Source: 39-52-133 sp035531075 (GTDB lineage Bacteria > Pseudomonadota > Gammaproteobacteria > Burkholderiales > Gallionellaceae). From it: DNA of 64,000 nucleotides. The position numbers and the translations under genes are program-made. The stretch's first letter is position 1. Each line of letters begins with the position of its first letter. Below the pieces are notes generated by a model that was not told where the DNA came from, made no database searches, and saw nothing but the letters and a program-made list of their open reading frames with translations. The DNA lies in assembly GCA_035531075.1 (NCBI GenBank), contig DATKTO010000041.1:1-64000 (forward strand), in the 5' to 3' direction. This document shows positions 8,584 through 16,718 of the stretch, piece by piece.

Positions 8584-9486
8584 ATGACTATTCAAGAACA
8601 AATTGAAAATACGGCAGATACGGATGAGACAGGCATATCTCGCCGTGGCTTCCTGGGGCTGCTGGGTGCCGGCGTTGCCGCCACCGCCGCGGTAGTAAGC
8701 GCAAACAGCGATGCAAGTGTCGGTCATCATAAGTCCGACAAGAAGCTGGCATTCCAGCAAAACGAGGCGCAATACGAGGAAGCGCTGAATAACCCGCCGA
8801 AGATTCCCAATTACAACTGGAACGAGCATAAATGGTCCTATGGCGTTGACGTAAGCCGGTGTATTGGCTGTTTGCGCTGCATGGAAGCGTGCAAGGCCGA
8901 GAATAGCGTGCAGGAAGATGCCAATCATCACCGTACCTGGGTTGAGCGTTATGTATACCTGGAAGGTAGTGCCGAAGCTGTGATTGATACACCGGCGGAT
9001 CCAAAGAACGTCGAGAATGTCGGTTCCGAAGTGCATTTCCGTTTCGACAATCGCTACAAGGATGAAAAGGTGGATAAAGCCTTCTTCGTGCCCAAGTTGT
9101 GCAATCAGTGCGAAGAGCCCTCATGCGTTCAGGTATGCCCGACCGGTGCAACCTTCAAGGCGCCCGATGGCGTGGTATTGATCGACACAAATTATTGTTT
9201 CGGTTGCCAGTACTGCGTGCAGGCTTGCCCGTACGGCGTGCGCAGCCTGAACGAAGAACGCGGTACAGCCGAGAAGTGCAACTGGTGTTATCACCGCATC
9301 ACCAAGGGATTGAATCCTGCCTGTGTTGAGGTGTGCCCGACCGGCTCACGGGTGTTTGGTGATTTGAACGACAAAAACAGCCCGATCAGCCTGTTTATCA
9401 AAAACAATCAGGTAACCGTGCTGAAATCTGAAATGGGCAACAAGCCCAATTTGTATTATGCAGGCGCGGATAAGGAGGTTTCATAA
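8584..9486 (+). CDS. Tat-exported iron-sulfur protein with four [4Fe-4S] motifs (DsrO/TtrB/NrfC-like)
   Basis: A 300-residue protein. A twin-arginine motif SRRGFLG at 19-25 precedes a hydrophobic stretch, so the folded protein goes to the periplasmic side. Four cysteine sets follow: CIGCLRCMEACK, CNQCEEPSCVQVCP, CFGCQYCVQACP and CNWCYHR..NPACVEVCP, the usual pattern of the DmsB/NrfC/DsrO electron-transfer subunits. It starts 24 bases after the cytochrome and its stop TAA lies across the ATG of the NrfD gene (TAATGG), pointing to translational coupling. It should wire the NrfD subunit to the cytochrome. No catalytic molybdopterin subunit is present next to it. Confidence 0.92.
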   Translation: MTIQEQIENTADTDETGISRRGFLGLLGAGVAATAAVVSANSDASVGHHKSDKKLAFQQNEAQYEEALNNPPKIPNYNWNEHKWSYGVDVSRCIGCLRCMEACKAENSVQEDANHHRTWVERYVYLEGSAEAVIDTPADPKNVENVGSEVHFRFDNRYKDEKVDKAFFVPKLCNQCEEPSCVQVCPTGATFKAPDGVVLIDTNYCFGCQYCVQACPYGVRSLNEERGTAEKCNWCYHRITKGLNPACVEVCPTGSRVFGDLNDKNSPISLFIKNNQVTVLKSEMGNKPNLYYAGADKEVS

Positions 9487-10682
9487 TGGAAAGAGTATTT
9501 GAGCATGTTGCACCCTATATCGGACATGTCTACCCAAACGAGACCGAGGTGCCATGGACAGAGTTGATCGTGATCTATCCATATATCACGGGTCTGGTGG
9601 CCGGTGCCTTTGTGGTGTCCAGTTTGCATCATGTATTTGGCCTTGAGCAGTTCAAGTCTGTATCCAGATTTGCGCTGTTGACTGCATTGTGTTTCATGTT
9701 CTTTGCACCGATGCCATTACTGTTCCATCTGGGCCAGCCAACCCGTGCTTTTGAACCGTTGATTACGCCGCACTTCACCTCGGCGATGGCCATGTTCGGC
9801 TATGTGGCGAGTTTCTATGTGTGCCTGTTGTCGCTTGAAGTCTGGTTTGCGTTCAGGGAGGATCTTGTTCATCTTTCCAAAACCAGCAAAGGCTTCGCGA
9901 AGAAAGTCTACACGGCATTAACTCTGGGTTCGGATGATGTTTCACCAAAAGCGCTGGCACTGGATCACAAGATCGCACGTATCCTGGCGATGATCGGTAT
10001 TCCGGGGGCGATGGGATTGCATGGTTATGTTGGCTTTGTGTTTGGTTCGCTCAAAACCCGTGAGTGGTGGTCGTCGGATTTAATGCCGCCTATTTTCCTG
10101 TTGTCTGCGATCGTTTCAGGGGTTGGTTTGCTTGTCGTGCTGTATGTGATTACATGCAAGTATCGTAAAGTCATACCAGACCATGAAGCGATGGTTGGTT
10201 TGAAGCAGGTGCTGTGGGCCTCCTTGATTATTGTGTTGGTATTCGAGGGGCTTGAGTTGCTGGAGATGGTTTATAAAGCGCGTGAAGGCATTGAAACTGT
10301 CATGGAATTGATTAAAGGTCCGATCTGGGCCGGCATGTCGATTCAATGGGGCTTGTCTTTCTTCTCGCTGATTGTACTTTCCAGTATGATGATTAAAAAT
10401 CCGCAAGGCAAAAAATTTGTTAACTGGATGTTTGTTTGTGGACTTTCTCTGATGGTGGCGGTACTGGCAATGCGCTGGAACGTGGTTATCGGCGGCCAGG
10501 AACTATCGAAGACCATGAAAGGTTTGTTGACCTACTATCCTCAGCTGCTCGGGCGTGAAAGTCTGTTGACGGTATTGCTGCTGTTCACCGGCCCGTTCGT
10601 AACGCTCTATCTGGCCACGCAATTCCTGCCACCATGGGAAGATGCAAAATCTCACCCGCATGGCAAGGCAGCAGCACATTAA
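9486..10682 (+). CDS. NrfD/PsrC-family quinone-interacting membrane subunit
   Basis: A 398-residue integral membrane protein with about ten helices, longer than eight-helix PsrC and nearer to DsrP/HybB/ActC-type NrfD proteins. Characteristic segments include YITGLVAGAFVVSSLHHVFG, LHLGQPTRAFEPLITP-like text and WNVVIGGQELSKT near the C-terminus. Family members oxidise or reduce menaquinol/ubiquinol and pass electrons to a periplasmic FeS partner. The start overlaps the stop of the FeS gene by one base, so the two are made together. The gene is followed by two hairpins, so the module probably ends here. Confidence 0.9.
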   Translation: MERVFEHVAPYIGHVYPNETEVPWTELIVIYPYITGLVAGAFVVSSLHHVFGLEQFKSVSRFALLTALCFMFFAPMPLLFHLGQPTRAFEPLITPHFTSAMAMFGYVASFYVCLLSLEVWFAFREDLVHLSKTSKGFAKKVYTALTLGSDDVSPKALALDHKIARILAMIGIPGAMGLHGYVGFVFGSLKTREWWSSDLMPPIFLLSAIVSGVGLLVVLYVITCKYRKVIPDHEAMVGLKQVLWASLIIVLVFEGLELLEMVYKAREGIETVMELIKGPIWAGMSIQWGLSFFSLIVLSSMMIKNPQGKKFVNWMFVCGLSLMVAVLAMRWNVVIGGQELSKTMKGLLTYYPQLLGRESLLTVLLLFTGPFVTLYLATQFLPPWEDAKSHPHGKAAAH

Positions 10683-11046
10683 GTAAAGTGAAGTACAAGT
10701 GCAGGCAAGCCGTTTGGTTTGCCTGTCATTCAAAAGAATAGGGCTTACATATTCAATATGTAAGCCCTATTCTTTTGGGTGATTTGATTAAGATGCAGCC
10801 GAATATGCTATGCGGAAAAGTGGCGTCAGCTTGCTGGTCTTGGTATATTAAATAAATTAAATATAATCAATGTGTTAATTTGATTTTGGGCTGAGGTGTA
10901 TGCGTATGTTGCAGTGCCAGATCGGTCACGTATTCAAGTTTACTTGTTGCAGGTTGTACGGAAGCCGCGGCTGAAACGGTGTCAGATCTCATGTGCGGAT
11001 GCTGTGCGCTACATTTTGTTTACGATTATTCTGCGGCTATTTTATT
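10683..11046. other. Convergent intergenic region after the NrfD gene
   Basis: About 360 bases between two convergent genes. It contains a small hairpin at 10702-10725 (CAGGCAAGCC/GGTTTGCCTG) and the perfect palindrome at 10731-10777. From 10780 to 11046 it is AT-rich at first, then mixed; no coding sequence with a credible start or composition was found on either strand. Confidence 0.5.
10731..10777. terminator. Perfect 23-bp inverted repeat, likely bidirectional terminator
   Basis: The arms 10731-10753 and 10755-10777 are perfect reverse complements around one central base. The core GGGCTTACATATT pairs with AATATGTAAGCCC; the outer AAAAGA and TCTTTT give a U-run on either strand. It lies between the NrfD gene and the convergent persulfide-dioxygenase-like gene, so it probably ends transcription from both sides. 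The arms are unusually long and perfect for a terminator. Confidence 0.75.
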
Positions 11047-11781
11047 TCAGGGGGCGATGTTTGCTGCCACCGTCTTGTCCATTTCTGCGGGGCGCGGCGG
11101 TATTTCTCGGGTGACGAGACTCACGAAGTCGTCTCTGCTGCTAAACCGCAGGGCTGGGTTGTGGCGCTTCTCAAAGCCGATTGTGGATGATGGTTTGCCG
11201 GAGATGCCCGCTCCGCATACACTGCCAGCCTGGTGGCCGGGGAAAATCTCGGTTTCATCCGGCAAGCTGAGCAGCTTGGCATGCACGCTGACAAACAACT
11301 TGCTCGCCATCTCCTTTTCGCGACCAGCCAGATCGGGGCGGCCAACACTGCCTACAAACAAGGTGTCACCGGTGATGACAAACCAGGTTTGCTCACTGCG
11401 GCGATTGTCAGAGACAGCCAGACAGATACTGTCAAGGGTATGGCCGGGTGTATGCAGTACCTTTACTGCCACGTTGCCGACCTCAATGATGTCGCCGTCA
11501 TGCAGCGGGTAAAACGGAAATTTAACAAATTCCGCATCGCTTTCATGCAGGCAATAATGCGCGCCTACCATTTGTGCAAGCTTGCGTCCGCCTGAGTAGT
11601 GATCTGCATGCACATGGGTGTCGATCACATGAGTGATGGATACATCGGCTTTCTTCGCTTCTTCAATAAACCATTCTTCGTCACCGGCGACAACATCCAC
11701 AGCGATGGATTTTCCCAAAGTGCCACACCCAAGAAAATAGGAAAGAGACGACTCTTTTGCCGCCAACTGTTTAAAAAACAT
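11047..11781 (-). CDS. Metallo-beta-lactamase-fold persulfide dioxygenase-like protein (ETHE1/Blh type)
   Basis: A 244-residue soluble protein with the metal motif THVHADH (H56, H58, D60, H61), then TPGHT (H114), TGDTLFVGSVGRPDL and FPGHQ. The SVGRPDL segment after the metal aspartate is typical of ETHE1-like persulfide dioxygenases rather than glyoxalase II. These oxidise glutathione persulfide to sulfite using one ferrous iron. There is no rhodanese domain attached. AGGAG lies six bases before the ATG. It is convergent with the cytochrome/FeS/NrfD module, but no shared role is shown by the sequence. Confidence 0.8.
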   Translation of the reverse strand: MFFKQLAAKESSLSYFLGCGTLGKSIAVDVVAGDEEWFIEEAKKADVSITHVIDTHVHADHYSGGRKLAQMVGAHYCLHESDAEFVKFPFYPLHDGDIIEVGNVAVKVLHTPGHTLDSICLAVSDNRRSEQTWFVITGDTLFVGSVGRPDLAGREKEMASKLFVSVHAKLLSLPDETEIFPGHQAGSVCGAGISGKPSSTIGFEKRHNPALRFSSRDDFVSLVTREIPPRPAEMDKTVAANIAP

Positions 11782-11820
11782 GAAGATCTCCTGTCAGAAA
11801 AATGATCAAGAAAGCGAGGC

Positions 11821-11826
11821 ATTATA
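11821..11826 (-). promoter_or_regulatory. Candidate -10 box (TATAAT) for the persulfide dioxygenase gene
   Basis: On the minus strand a perfect TATAAT lies about 40 bases upstream of the ATG at 11781. No good -35 is seen 16-18 bases further up, so the assignment is tentative. Confidence 0.35.
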
Positions 11827-11945
11827 TGGCGCAAGACTCGGCATTGCTGCCTTCATCGCGCGTTCGTCCGCTCGATCGTCTGGCTGTGTGGTGAACGGCC
11901 AGGACGTGGCGCCAAGCCGTGCTTGAAAAAGGGATGCGTGAATGG

Positions 11946-12851
11946 CTACGGGCTGCCGGGTCTGCTGATGTCCTGAAACAGCTTGAATCTGCGCGCATCT
12001 ATTTTTCCGTCCGCCACGGCTTGCTGCAGCGCGCAATTGGGTTCGTGAGTATGGTGGCAGTCGTGGAAACGGCACTTGCCGAGATAGGGGGCAAACTCGA
12101 TAAAGCCTTGTTCAATTTCACCGAAACTAAGGTGATGCAAGCCAAACATTTGCACGCCGGGGCAATCTATCAGGGCGCTAGCAGGATTTAAATGATACAG
12201 GCGGGCGTGTGTAGTGGTGTGCTTGCCTGAATTGAGCACGGTGGAGATTTCGCGGGTGGCGGCTTGGGCTTCCGGCAACAGGCCGTTTATCAGTGTGGAC
12301 TTGCCCATGCCCGACTGCCCTACCAGTACGCTGGTTTGTCCCTGCAGGAAAGGCAGCAGGGGGGCCGCATCCTGCGTGGCGGAGATTTCAAGTATGCGGT
12401 AGCCGATGCGGTAGTAAGGGGCGAGTTGCTGGCGCGCGGCCGCCGCTTTATCTGCAATGTCGCATTTGTTAAGCACAATTAGAACTTCAAGTTTCTGGTC
12501 GTATGCGGCGATCAGGCAACGTGCCAGCAGTTCGTCGCTGAAGGGCGGTTCGGCCGCAACCACAATGACGATTTGAGTGACGTTGGCTGCGATGATTTTT
12601 TGCCTGTATGCATCCGAACGGTACAGCAGCGATGCGCGCGGCTGTATCGCTTCAATGACTCCCTGAGCTGCGGCGGTGGGCTGAATCTCGACATAATCGC
12701 CACATGCCACTTCACTCTTTTTGCCGCGTGTCAGGCAGGTGATGATTTCGCCGCCAGCCAGTTCGGCCAGATACTGGCGGCCAAATGCGGCGATGATCTG
12801 ACCCCGGATACTGTTTTTTAAGGGGTAGTTGTGCGGGCTATCGGTATTCAA
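11946..12851 (-). CDS. rsgA: Ribosome small-subunit-dependent GTPase RsgA (YjeQ)
   Basis: A 301-residue circularly permuted GTPase. Order in the protein: an N-terminal OB fold, G4 motif NKCD, then G1 GQSGMGKS and G3 DCPG. A C-terminal zinc knuckle follows (CRFHDCHHTHEPNC). It matures the 30S subunit. The ATG overlaps the stop of phhB by four bases, so it is translationally coupled to that gene. Length and motif order match the family. Confidence 0.96.
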   Translation of the reverse strand: MNTDSPHNYPLKNSIRGQIIAAFGRQYLAELAGGEIITCLTRGKKSEVACGDYVEIQPTAAAQGVIEAIQPRASLLYRSDAYRQKIIAANVTQIVIVVAAEPPFSDELLARCLIAAYDQKLEVLIVLNKCDIADKAAAARQQLAPYYRIGYRILEISATQDAAPLLPFLQGQTSVLVGQSGMGKSTLINGLLPEAQAATREISTVLNSGKHTTTHARLYHLNPASALIDCPGVQMFGLHHLSFGEIEQGFIEFAPYLGKCRFHDCHHTHEPNCALQQAVADGKIDARRFKLFQDISRPGSP

Positions 12852-13198
12852 ATTGTCAACAGTGCGTCAACCTTGGCAGCGCAGATAAAGTCGTTTTCGG
12901 AGAGGCCGTTGACGGCGTGCGTTGTGTATTCCACCTTGCATTTGTTGTAGCTGACCGTGAGTTCAGGATGGTGATCTTCATGGTTGGACACCCAGGCAAC
13001 CGCATTTACAAATGAGATGGCCTGATGGTAGTTGGTGAAATCGAAAGTTTTGCTGATAACTGACCCTTGTTGCGCCCAGCCATCCAGCTGCTTCAGCAAT
13101 GTGTTGATTTGATCCTGGCTCAGTGGCTGTGTCGCGGCCGTGCATGGCATGCAATGTTGCCTCGCCAGATTGCCGGGGGTATGGGTAGCGGCGCTCAT
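12848..13198 (-). CDS. phhB: 4a-hydroxytetrahydrobiopterin (pterin-4a-carbinolamine) dehydratase
   Basis: A 116-residue protein with the family core FDFTNYHQAISFVNAVAW and the catalytic NHEDHHPELTVSYNKC, ending in a helix with DFICAAKVD. It dehydrates 4a-hydroxytetrahydropterin, normally recycling the cofactor of phenylalanine hydroxylase; no such hydroxylase is near, and in many bacteria the enzyme has a separate role. It overlaps the upstream cytochrome gene by four bases and rsgA by four bases. The N-terminal 20 residues (with HCMPC) are longer than in most homologues. Confidence 0.92.
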   Translation of the reverse strand: MSAATHTPGNLARQHCMPCTAATQPLSQDQINTLLKQLDGWAQQGSVISKTFDFTNYHQAISFVNAVAWVSNHEDHHPELTVSYNKCKVEYTTHAVNGLSENDFICAAKVDALLTI

Positions 13199-13509
13199 TT
13201 GAATTTGTAGAAATTACTGTTTAAAAACGCGCCGATATTTTCTTCATCTTCCGGGAACAAATCAAGACCCAGACTAATGGAGCAGCGCGTGATCTGTGTT
13301 GCCAGAGAGGCAGGAGATTGTATTTTACGATCCGCGCGCGTAAACATGGCGTTACCGTCGCCCCCCAGCTTGCTGGCGTGACAACTGTTGCATTTGTGCT
13401 GGTCGAACAATTTCTTGCCTGTCGCTGCATCGCCCTTGGCGAAAGGCGATGCCTGCGCAGTTGCGACAAGGGTTAATAACATCAATGGTGCAATCCATCT
13501 TGTGTTCAT
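13195..13509 (-). CDS. Small periplasmic monohaem cytochrome c
   Basis: A 104-residue protein. A signal peptide (residues 1-20, ending AQA) precedes one haem motif CNSCH at about 39-43, with a possible axial Met in NAMFTR. The C-terminal part (LDLFPEDEENIGAFLNSNFYKF) is the usual c-type helix. It would shuttle electrons in the periplasm. A Shine-Dalgarno AAGGAGG sits before the ATG. The gene lies 9 bp behind the M48 protease gene and overlaps phhB by four bases. Confidence 0.85.
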   Translation of the reverse strand: MNTRWIAPLMLLTLVATAQASPFAKGDAATGKKLFDQHKCNSCHASKLGGDGNAMFTRADRKIQSPASLATQITRCSISLGLDLFPEDEENIGAFLNSNFYKFK

Positions 13510-13518
13510 AACGCCTCC

Positions 13519-14763
13519 TTAAAGGGTTTTCAGGCGGGAGATACGCACCAGCGCGGGCGGGTGCGAGCTGTAGAATGTAGAATACAACGGATCGGGAGTC
13601 AATGTTGCGGCATTATCCTGATAGAGTTTTACCAGCGCGGTGACAAGGTCGCTGGCTGCGGTCTGCTGGGCGGCGTAGGCATCGGCTTCAAACTCATGCT
13701 TGCGCGAATAAGCCGAGCTGACAGGCTGCAGTAAAAAGCTGAAGACCGGCAGCACCATGAAGAACAGCAACAAAGCCATGGCTGTTGAGTGCGTGCTCAC
13801 GCCCAGACCCGCGTAAAACCAGTCAGCCTGCATCAGCTGTGCCAACAACCACAGGAAAGCCAGGCTGACGGCAAAGGTGAGCGCAATACGCTTGAGTACA
13901 TGACGGCGTTTAAAATGACCCAGTTCATGAGCCAGCACCGCATCGATTTCATCCGCCGTCAGTCGCGCGATTAGCGTGTCAAAAAATACAATGCGCTTGG
14001 TTTTGCCGAAGCCGGTGAAGTAGGCGTTGCCGTGCGTGCTGCGCTTGGAGCCATCCATCACAAACAGTCCTTGTGCTGTAAAGCCGCACTTGTGCAGCAG
14101 CGCTTCAATGCGTGCCTTGAGATTCGCGTCTTCCAGCGGCTGGAATTTGTTGAACAGCGGCGCGATGAAGGACGGGTAGATGAACAGCAGCAGCAGGCTG
14201 AAGGTGACCCATACCGCCCACACGTACAGCCACCAGTTAGCCCCCATGCGTTCCATCAGCCACAGCACGCCCAGCAGCAGCGGCAGCCCCAGAATGCTGC
14301 CGATCACCAGGCCTTTCACCGCGTCGATCAGGTAGAGCTTGAGCGTCATCTTGTTGAAGCCAAAGCGTGCCTCGATCACAAAGGTGCTGAACAGGCTGAA
14401 AGGCGTTTCCAGTATCGAGGTCAGCAACAGCACAGACACAATGATCGCCATGCCCTGGGCGAGCGGATTGCTGAAAGTGGCCAGAGACCAGCCGGCCAGC
14501 AGCTGCAATCCCCCACCCAGTGTGAACGCCAGTAGTAGTGCGGCTTCGAATAATGCGGTCAGCATGCTCATCTGCGTTTTTGCGCGGGTGTAGTCTGCGG
14601 CTTTCTGGTGCGCCGATAATTCGACCTGGGCGCTGAAAGCTTCCGGTACGCGATCACGGTGGGCAAGAACATGGCGCAGCTGACGGCGCGCCAGCCATAG
14701 CTTGATGGCAGTGCTCAACGCAAGGGCAGCTACAAACAGCGTGGTAAAAAGTGAAGCGGTCAT
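13519..14763 (-). CDS. M48-family zinc metallopeptidase (Ste24/HtpX-like)
   Basis: A 414-residue membrane protease with several hydrophobic segments and the zinc motif HELGHFKRRH. A second metal ligand region is EFEADAYAAQQ. The length and the N-terminal helices match CAAX-protease 1 (Ste24) rather than the shorter HtpX. It probably takes part in membrane-protein quality control. The start at 14763 (MTASLFTTLF) is preferred; an upstream in-frame ATG at 14817 would lie inside the leader of the divergent orn gene. It heads a four-gene set with the small cytochrome, phhB and rsgA. Confidence 0.88.
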   Translation of the reverse strand: MTASLFTTLFVAALALSTAIKLWLARRQLRHVLAHRDRVPEAFSAQVELSAHQKAADYTRAKTQMSMLTALFEAALLLAFTLGGGLQLLAGWSLATFSNPLAQGMAIIVSVLLLTSILETPFSLFSTFVIEARFGFNKMTLKLYLIDAVKGLVIGSILGLPLLLGVLWLMERMGANWWLYVWAVWVTFSLLLLFIYPSFIAPLFNKFQPLEDANLKARIEALLHKCGFTAQGLFVMDGSKRSTHGNAYFTGFGKTKRIVFFDTLIARLTADEIDAVLAHELGHFKRRHVLKRIALTFAVSLAFLWLLAQLMQADWFYAGLGVSTHSTAMALLLFFMVLPVFSFLLQPVSSAYSRKHEFEADAYAAQQTAASDLVTALVKLYQDNAATLTPDPLYSTFYSSHPPALVRISRLKTL

Positions 14764-14854
14764 TGGTGTAAACTTTATAAAATTGACGGATAGCGCGGCT
14801 ATTGCTCGGTATGACACAATACGCCTTTTACAGTTCTTGAAAGCACAGCGAATT

Positions 14855-15400
14855 ATGGCACAAAATCAGAATTACCTTATCTGGGTTGACATGGAAATGA
14901 CCGGACTAGTCCCGGAAACAGACCGTATTATCGAAGTGGCTTTTGTTATTACCGATAATGACCTGAATATGGTAGCTGAAGCACCTGTACTGGTGGTGCA
15001 TCAGCCGCAGAGCGTGATGGATGGCATGGATGCCTGGAACAAGTCTGCACACGGCAAGTCTGGTTTGATCGAAAAGGTAAAAGCTTCATCGCTGAGCGAT
15101 GCGCAAGCGGAAGAGCAGATGCTGGCCTTCCTTAAGGAGTACGTGCCGATACGCACCTCGCCAATGTGCGGCAATTCAATCTGTCAGGATCGCCGTTTTA
15201 TGGCGCGCTGGATGCCCAAGCTTGAAGAATACTTCCACTATCGCAACCTCGATGTGAGTACCCTGAAAGAGCTCGCCAAGCGCTGGAAGCCGGAAATGGC
15301 CAAGGGCGTAAAGAAACATGGCAAGCACGAAGCGCTGGCAGATATCCATGAATCTATCGAAGAAATGAAGCATTACCGCGAGCATTTTATTAAAGTGTAA
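14855..15400 (+). CDS. orn: Oligoribonuclease
   Basis: A 181-residue DEDDh exonuclease, normal length for the family. Catalytic residues are in VDMEMTG (D and E near the N-terminus), NKSAHGKSGL, CGNSICQDRRF and the final HxxxxD-type HEALADI. It degrades short oligonucleotides (2-5 nt), including pGpG from cyclic-di-GMP breakdown. The ATG at 14855 is supported by MAQNQNYLIWVDMEMTG alignment; the upstream extension is not conserved. It is divergent from the M48 protease. Confidence 0.97.
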   Translation: MAQNQNYLIWVDMEMTGLVPETDRIIEVAFVITDNDLNMVAEAPVLVVHQPQSVMDGMDAWNKSAHGKSGLIEKVKASSLSDAQAEEQMLAFLKEYVPIRTSPMCGNSICQDRRFMARWMPKLEEYFHYRNLDVSTLKELAKRWKPEMAKGVKKHGKHEALADIHESIEEMKHYREHFIKV

Positions 15401-15405
15401 CGCCA

Positions 15406-15420
15406 CCCGCGAAAAGCGGG
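15406..15420 (+). terminator. Short GC-rich hairpin after orn
   Basis: CCCGC-GAAAA-GCGGG five-base-pair stem right after the orn stop. No T-run follows, so it may be a weak terminator or mRNA 3' stabiliser. Confidence 0.35.
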
Positions 15421-15465
15421 GTTGAGCCGCCCTCACCAATCCAGTTTCATCGCCCTTAACTCCAT

Positions 15466-16539
15466 ATGCCACATCTTCTCGTCGATATTTCTTCCCACGG
15501 CTACGGCCATGTCAGCCAGACCTCGGCTGTGGTCAACGAGCTGGCGCGGCTGGTGCCCGAGTTACGCGTCACAGTGCGAACCACCGCCCCACACGAATTT
15601 CTGATGTCGCGATTCCAGTGCGATTTTCAGCATATCCCGCTGGCCTTTGATTTCGGCATGAGAATGGCGAATGCGGTGGATGTGCGGGTGGAAGAGAGCG
15701 CCTTGGCTTACCGAGAATTTCATGCTGATTGGCGGCAAAAAGTGGAGCGTGAAGCCGAAGCCATGCGACACATCAAGCCTGATCTGTTGCTGGCCAACGT
15801 ACCCTATCTGTCGCTGGCCGCCGCTCGCGCTGCGGAGGTCCGTGCAGTGGGCATGTGCTGCTTGAACTGGGCCGATATTTATCAGCATTATTGCTCGAAT
15901 GATGCGGCCTTTCAAACCATACACGGACAAATGCTGGAAGCCTATTGCAGCGCCGAATTATTTCTGAAGGTGCAACCCGCGATGGAGATGCCGGATTTCA
16001 GGAATGCGCGGAGCATACCGCCCATCGCAACAAGCGGGCGGCCACTACGTTGCCATATCGCCGCGCACTCCAATCAGAGCGAGGGCGAAAAACTGGTGCT
16101 GGTGGCAATGGGCGGCATGGAGTTTCGCCTGCCAATGCAGAACTGGCCGCGCCTGCCCGGCATACGCTGGATCGTGCCGCAAGCCTGGGGAATCACGCGC
16201 GATGATACGACGGCATTTGAATCGCTGCGCCTTCCTTTTCCTGATGTGCTGGCCTCGTGCGATGCTGTCCTCACCAAGCCCGGTTACGGCACCTTCACCG
16301 AGGCGGCATGTGCCGGTGTGCCCGTGCTGTACGTGACCCGGCGCGACTGGCCTGAGGAGCCTTGTCTGGTGCAATGGCTGCAGACTAACGCTGTCTGTCT
16401 GGACGTGGAACGCGGCAGTTTGCTGGAAGGCGATCTGGGCGATCTTCTGCAGCGCCTGTGGATGTTGCCACCGCCGCCCAGACCCTCTGCTACGGGTGCC
16501 GCAGAGGCGGCGCAGATTCTGCTGGCAATTTTTTCCTGA
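15466..16539 (+). CDS. GT-B-fold glycosyltransferase-like protein
   Basis: A 357-residue protein of the MurG/GT28-like type. The N-terminus has LLVDISSHGYGHVSQTSAVVNEL, matching the glycine-rich first loop. The C-terminal half has the nucleotide-binding pattern DAVLTKPGYGTFTEAACAGVPVLYV. The donor and acceptor are unknown. It follows orn by 65 bp. The final residues after 330 are Pro/Ala-rich. Confidence 0.7.
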   Translation: MPHLLVDISSHGYGHVSQTSAVVNELARLVPELRVTVRTTAPHEFLMSRFQCDFQHIPLAFDFGMRMANAVDVRVEESALAYREFHADWRQKVEREAEAMRHIKPDLLLANVPYLSLAAARAAEVRAVGMCCLNWADIYQHYCSNDAAFQTIHGQMLEAYCSAELFLKVQPAMEMPDFRNARSIPPIATSGRPLRCHIAAHSNQSEGEKLVLVAMGGMEFRLPMQNWPRLPGIRWIVPQAWGITRDDTTAFESLRLPFPDVLASCDAVLTKPGYGTFTEAACAGVPVLYVTRRDWPEEPCLVQWLQTNAVCLDVERGSLLEGDLGDLLQRLWMLPPPPRPSATGAAEAAQILLAIFS

Positions 16540-16683
16540 AAATTGGGGTTGCCTGAAAATTGGTGAGGGTCGGGTTTCTTTCGCCCCATGAATTCTGGCA
16601 TTCAGTTTTGCGGAATTGCCAGATAGAACGGTGCTTCCGGGGGGATATGTGAGGTTCAACGGAATCGCCTCCAGGGGCATGTC

Positions 16684-16712
16684 TTGACAGGGTATCGCTT
16701 GAGGCATAGAGT
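16684..16712 (+). promoter_or_regulatory. Sigma70 promoter TTGACA-N17-TAGAGT of the RAYT gene
   Basis: A perfect -35 (16684-16689) and a four-of-six -10 (TAGAGT, 16707-16712) with ideal 17-base spacing. Transcription would start at about 16718-16720, right at the ATG of the transposase (16719), which has no Shine-Dalgarno. This points to a leaderless message. Confidence 0.6.
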
Positions 16713-16718
16713 CATCAC

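Noticed and set aside
10979..11512. 177-codon plus-strand open frame over the persulfide dioxygenase gene
   Set aside because: Antisense to a confidently identified gene and without domain character.
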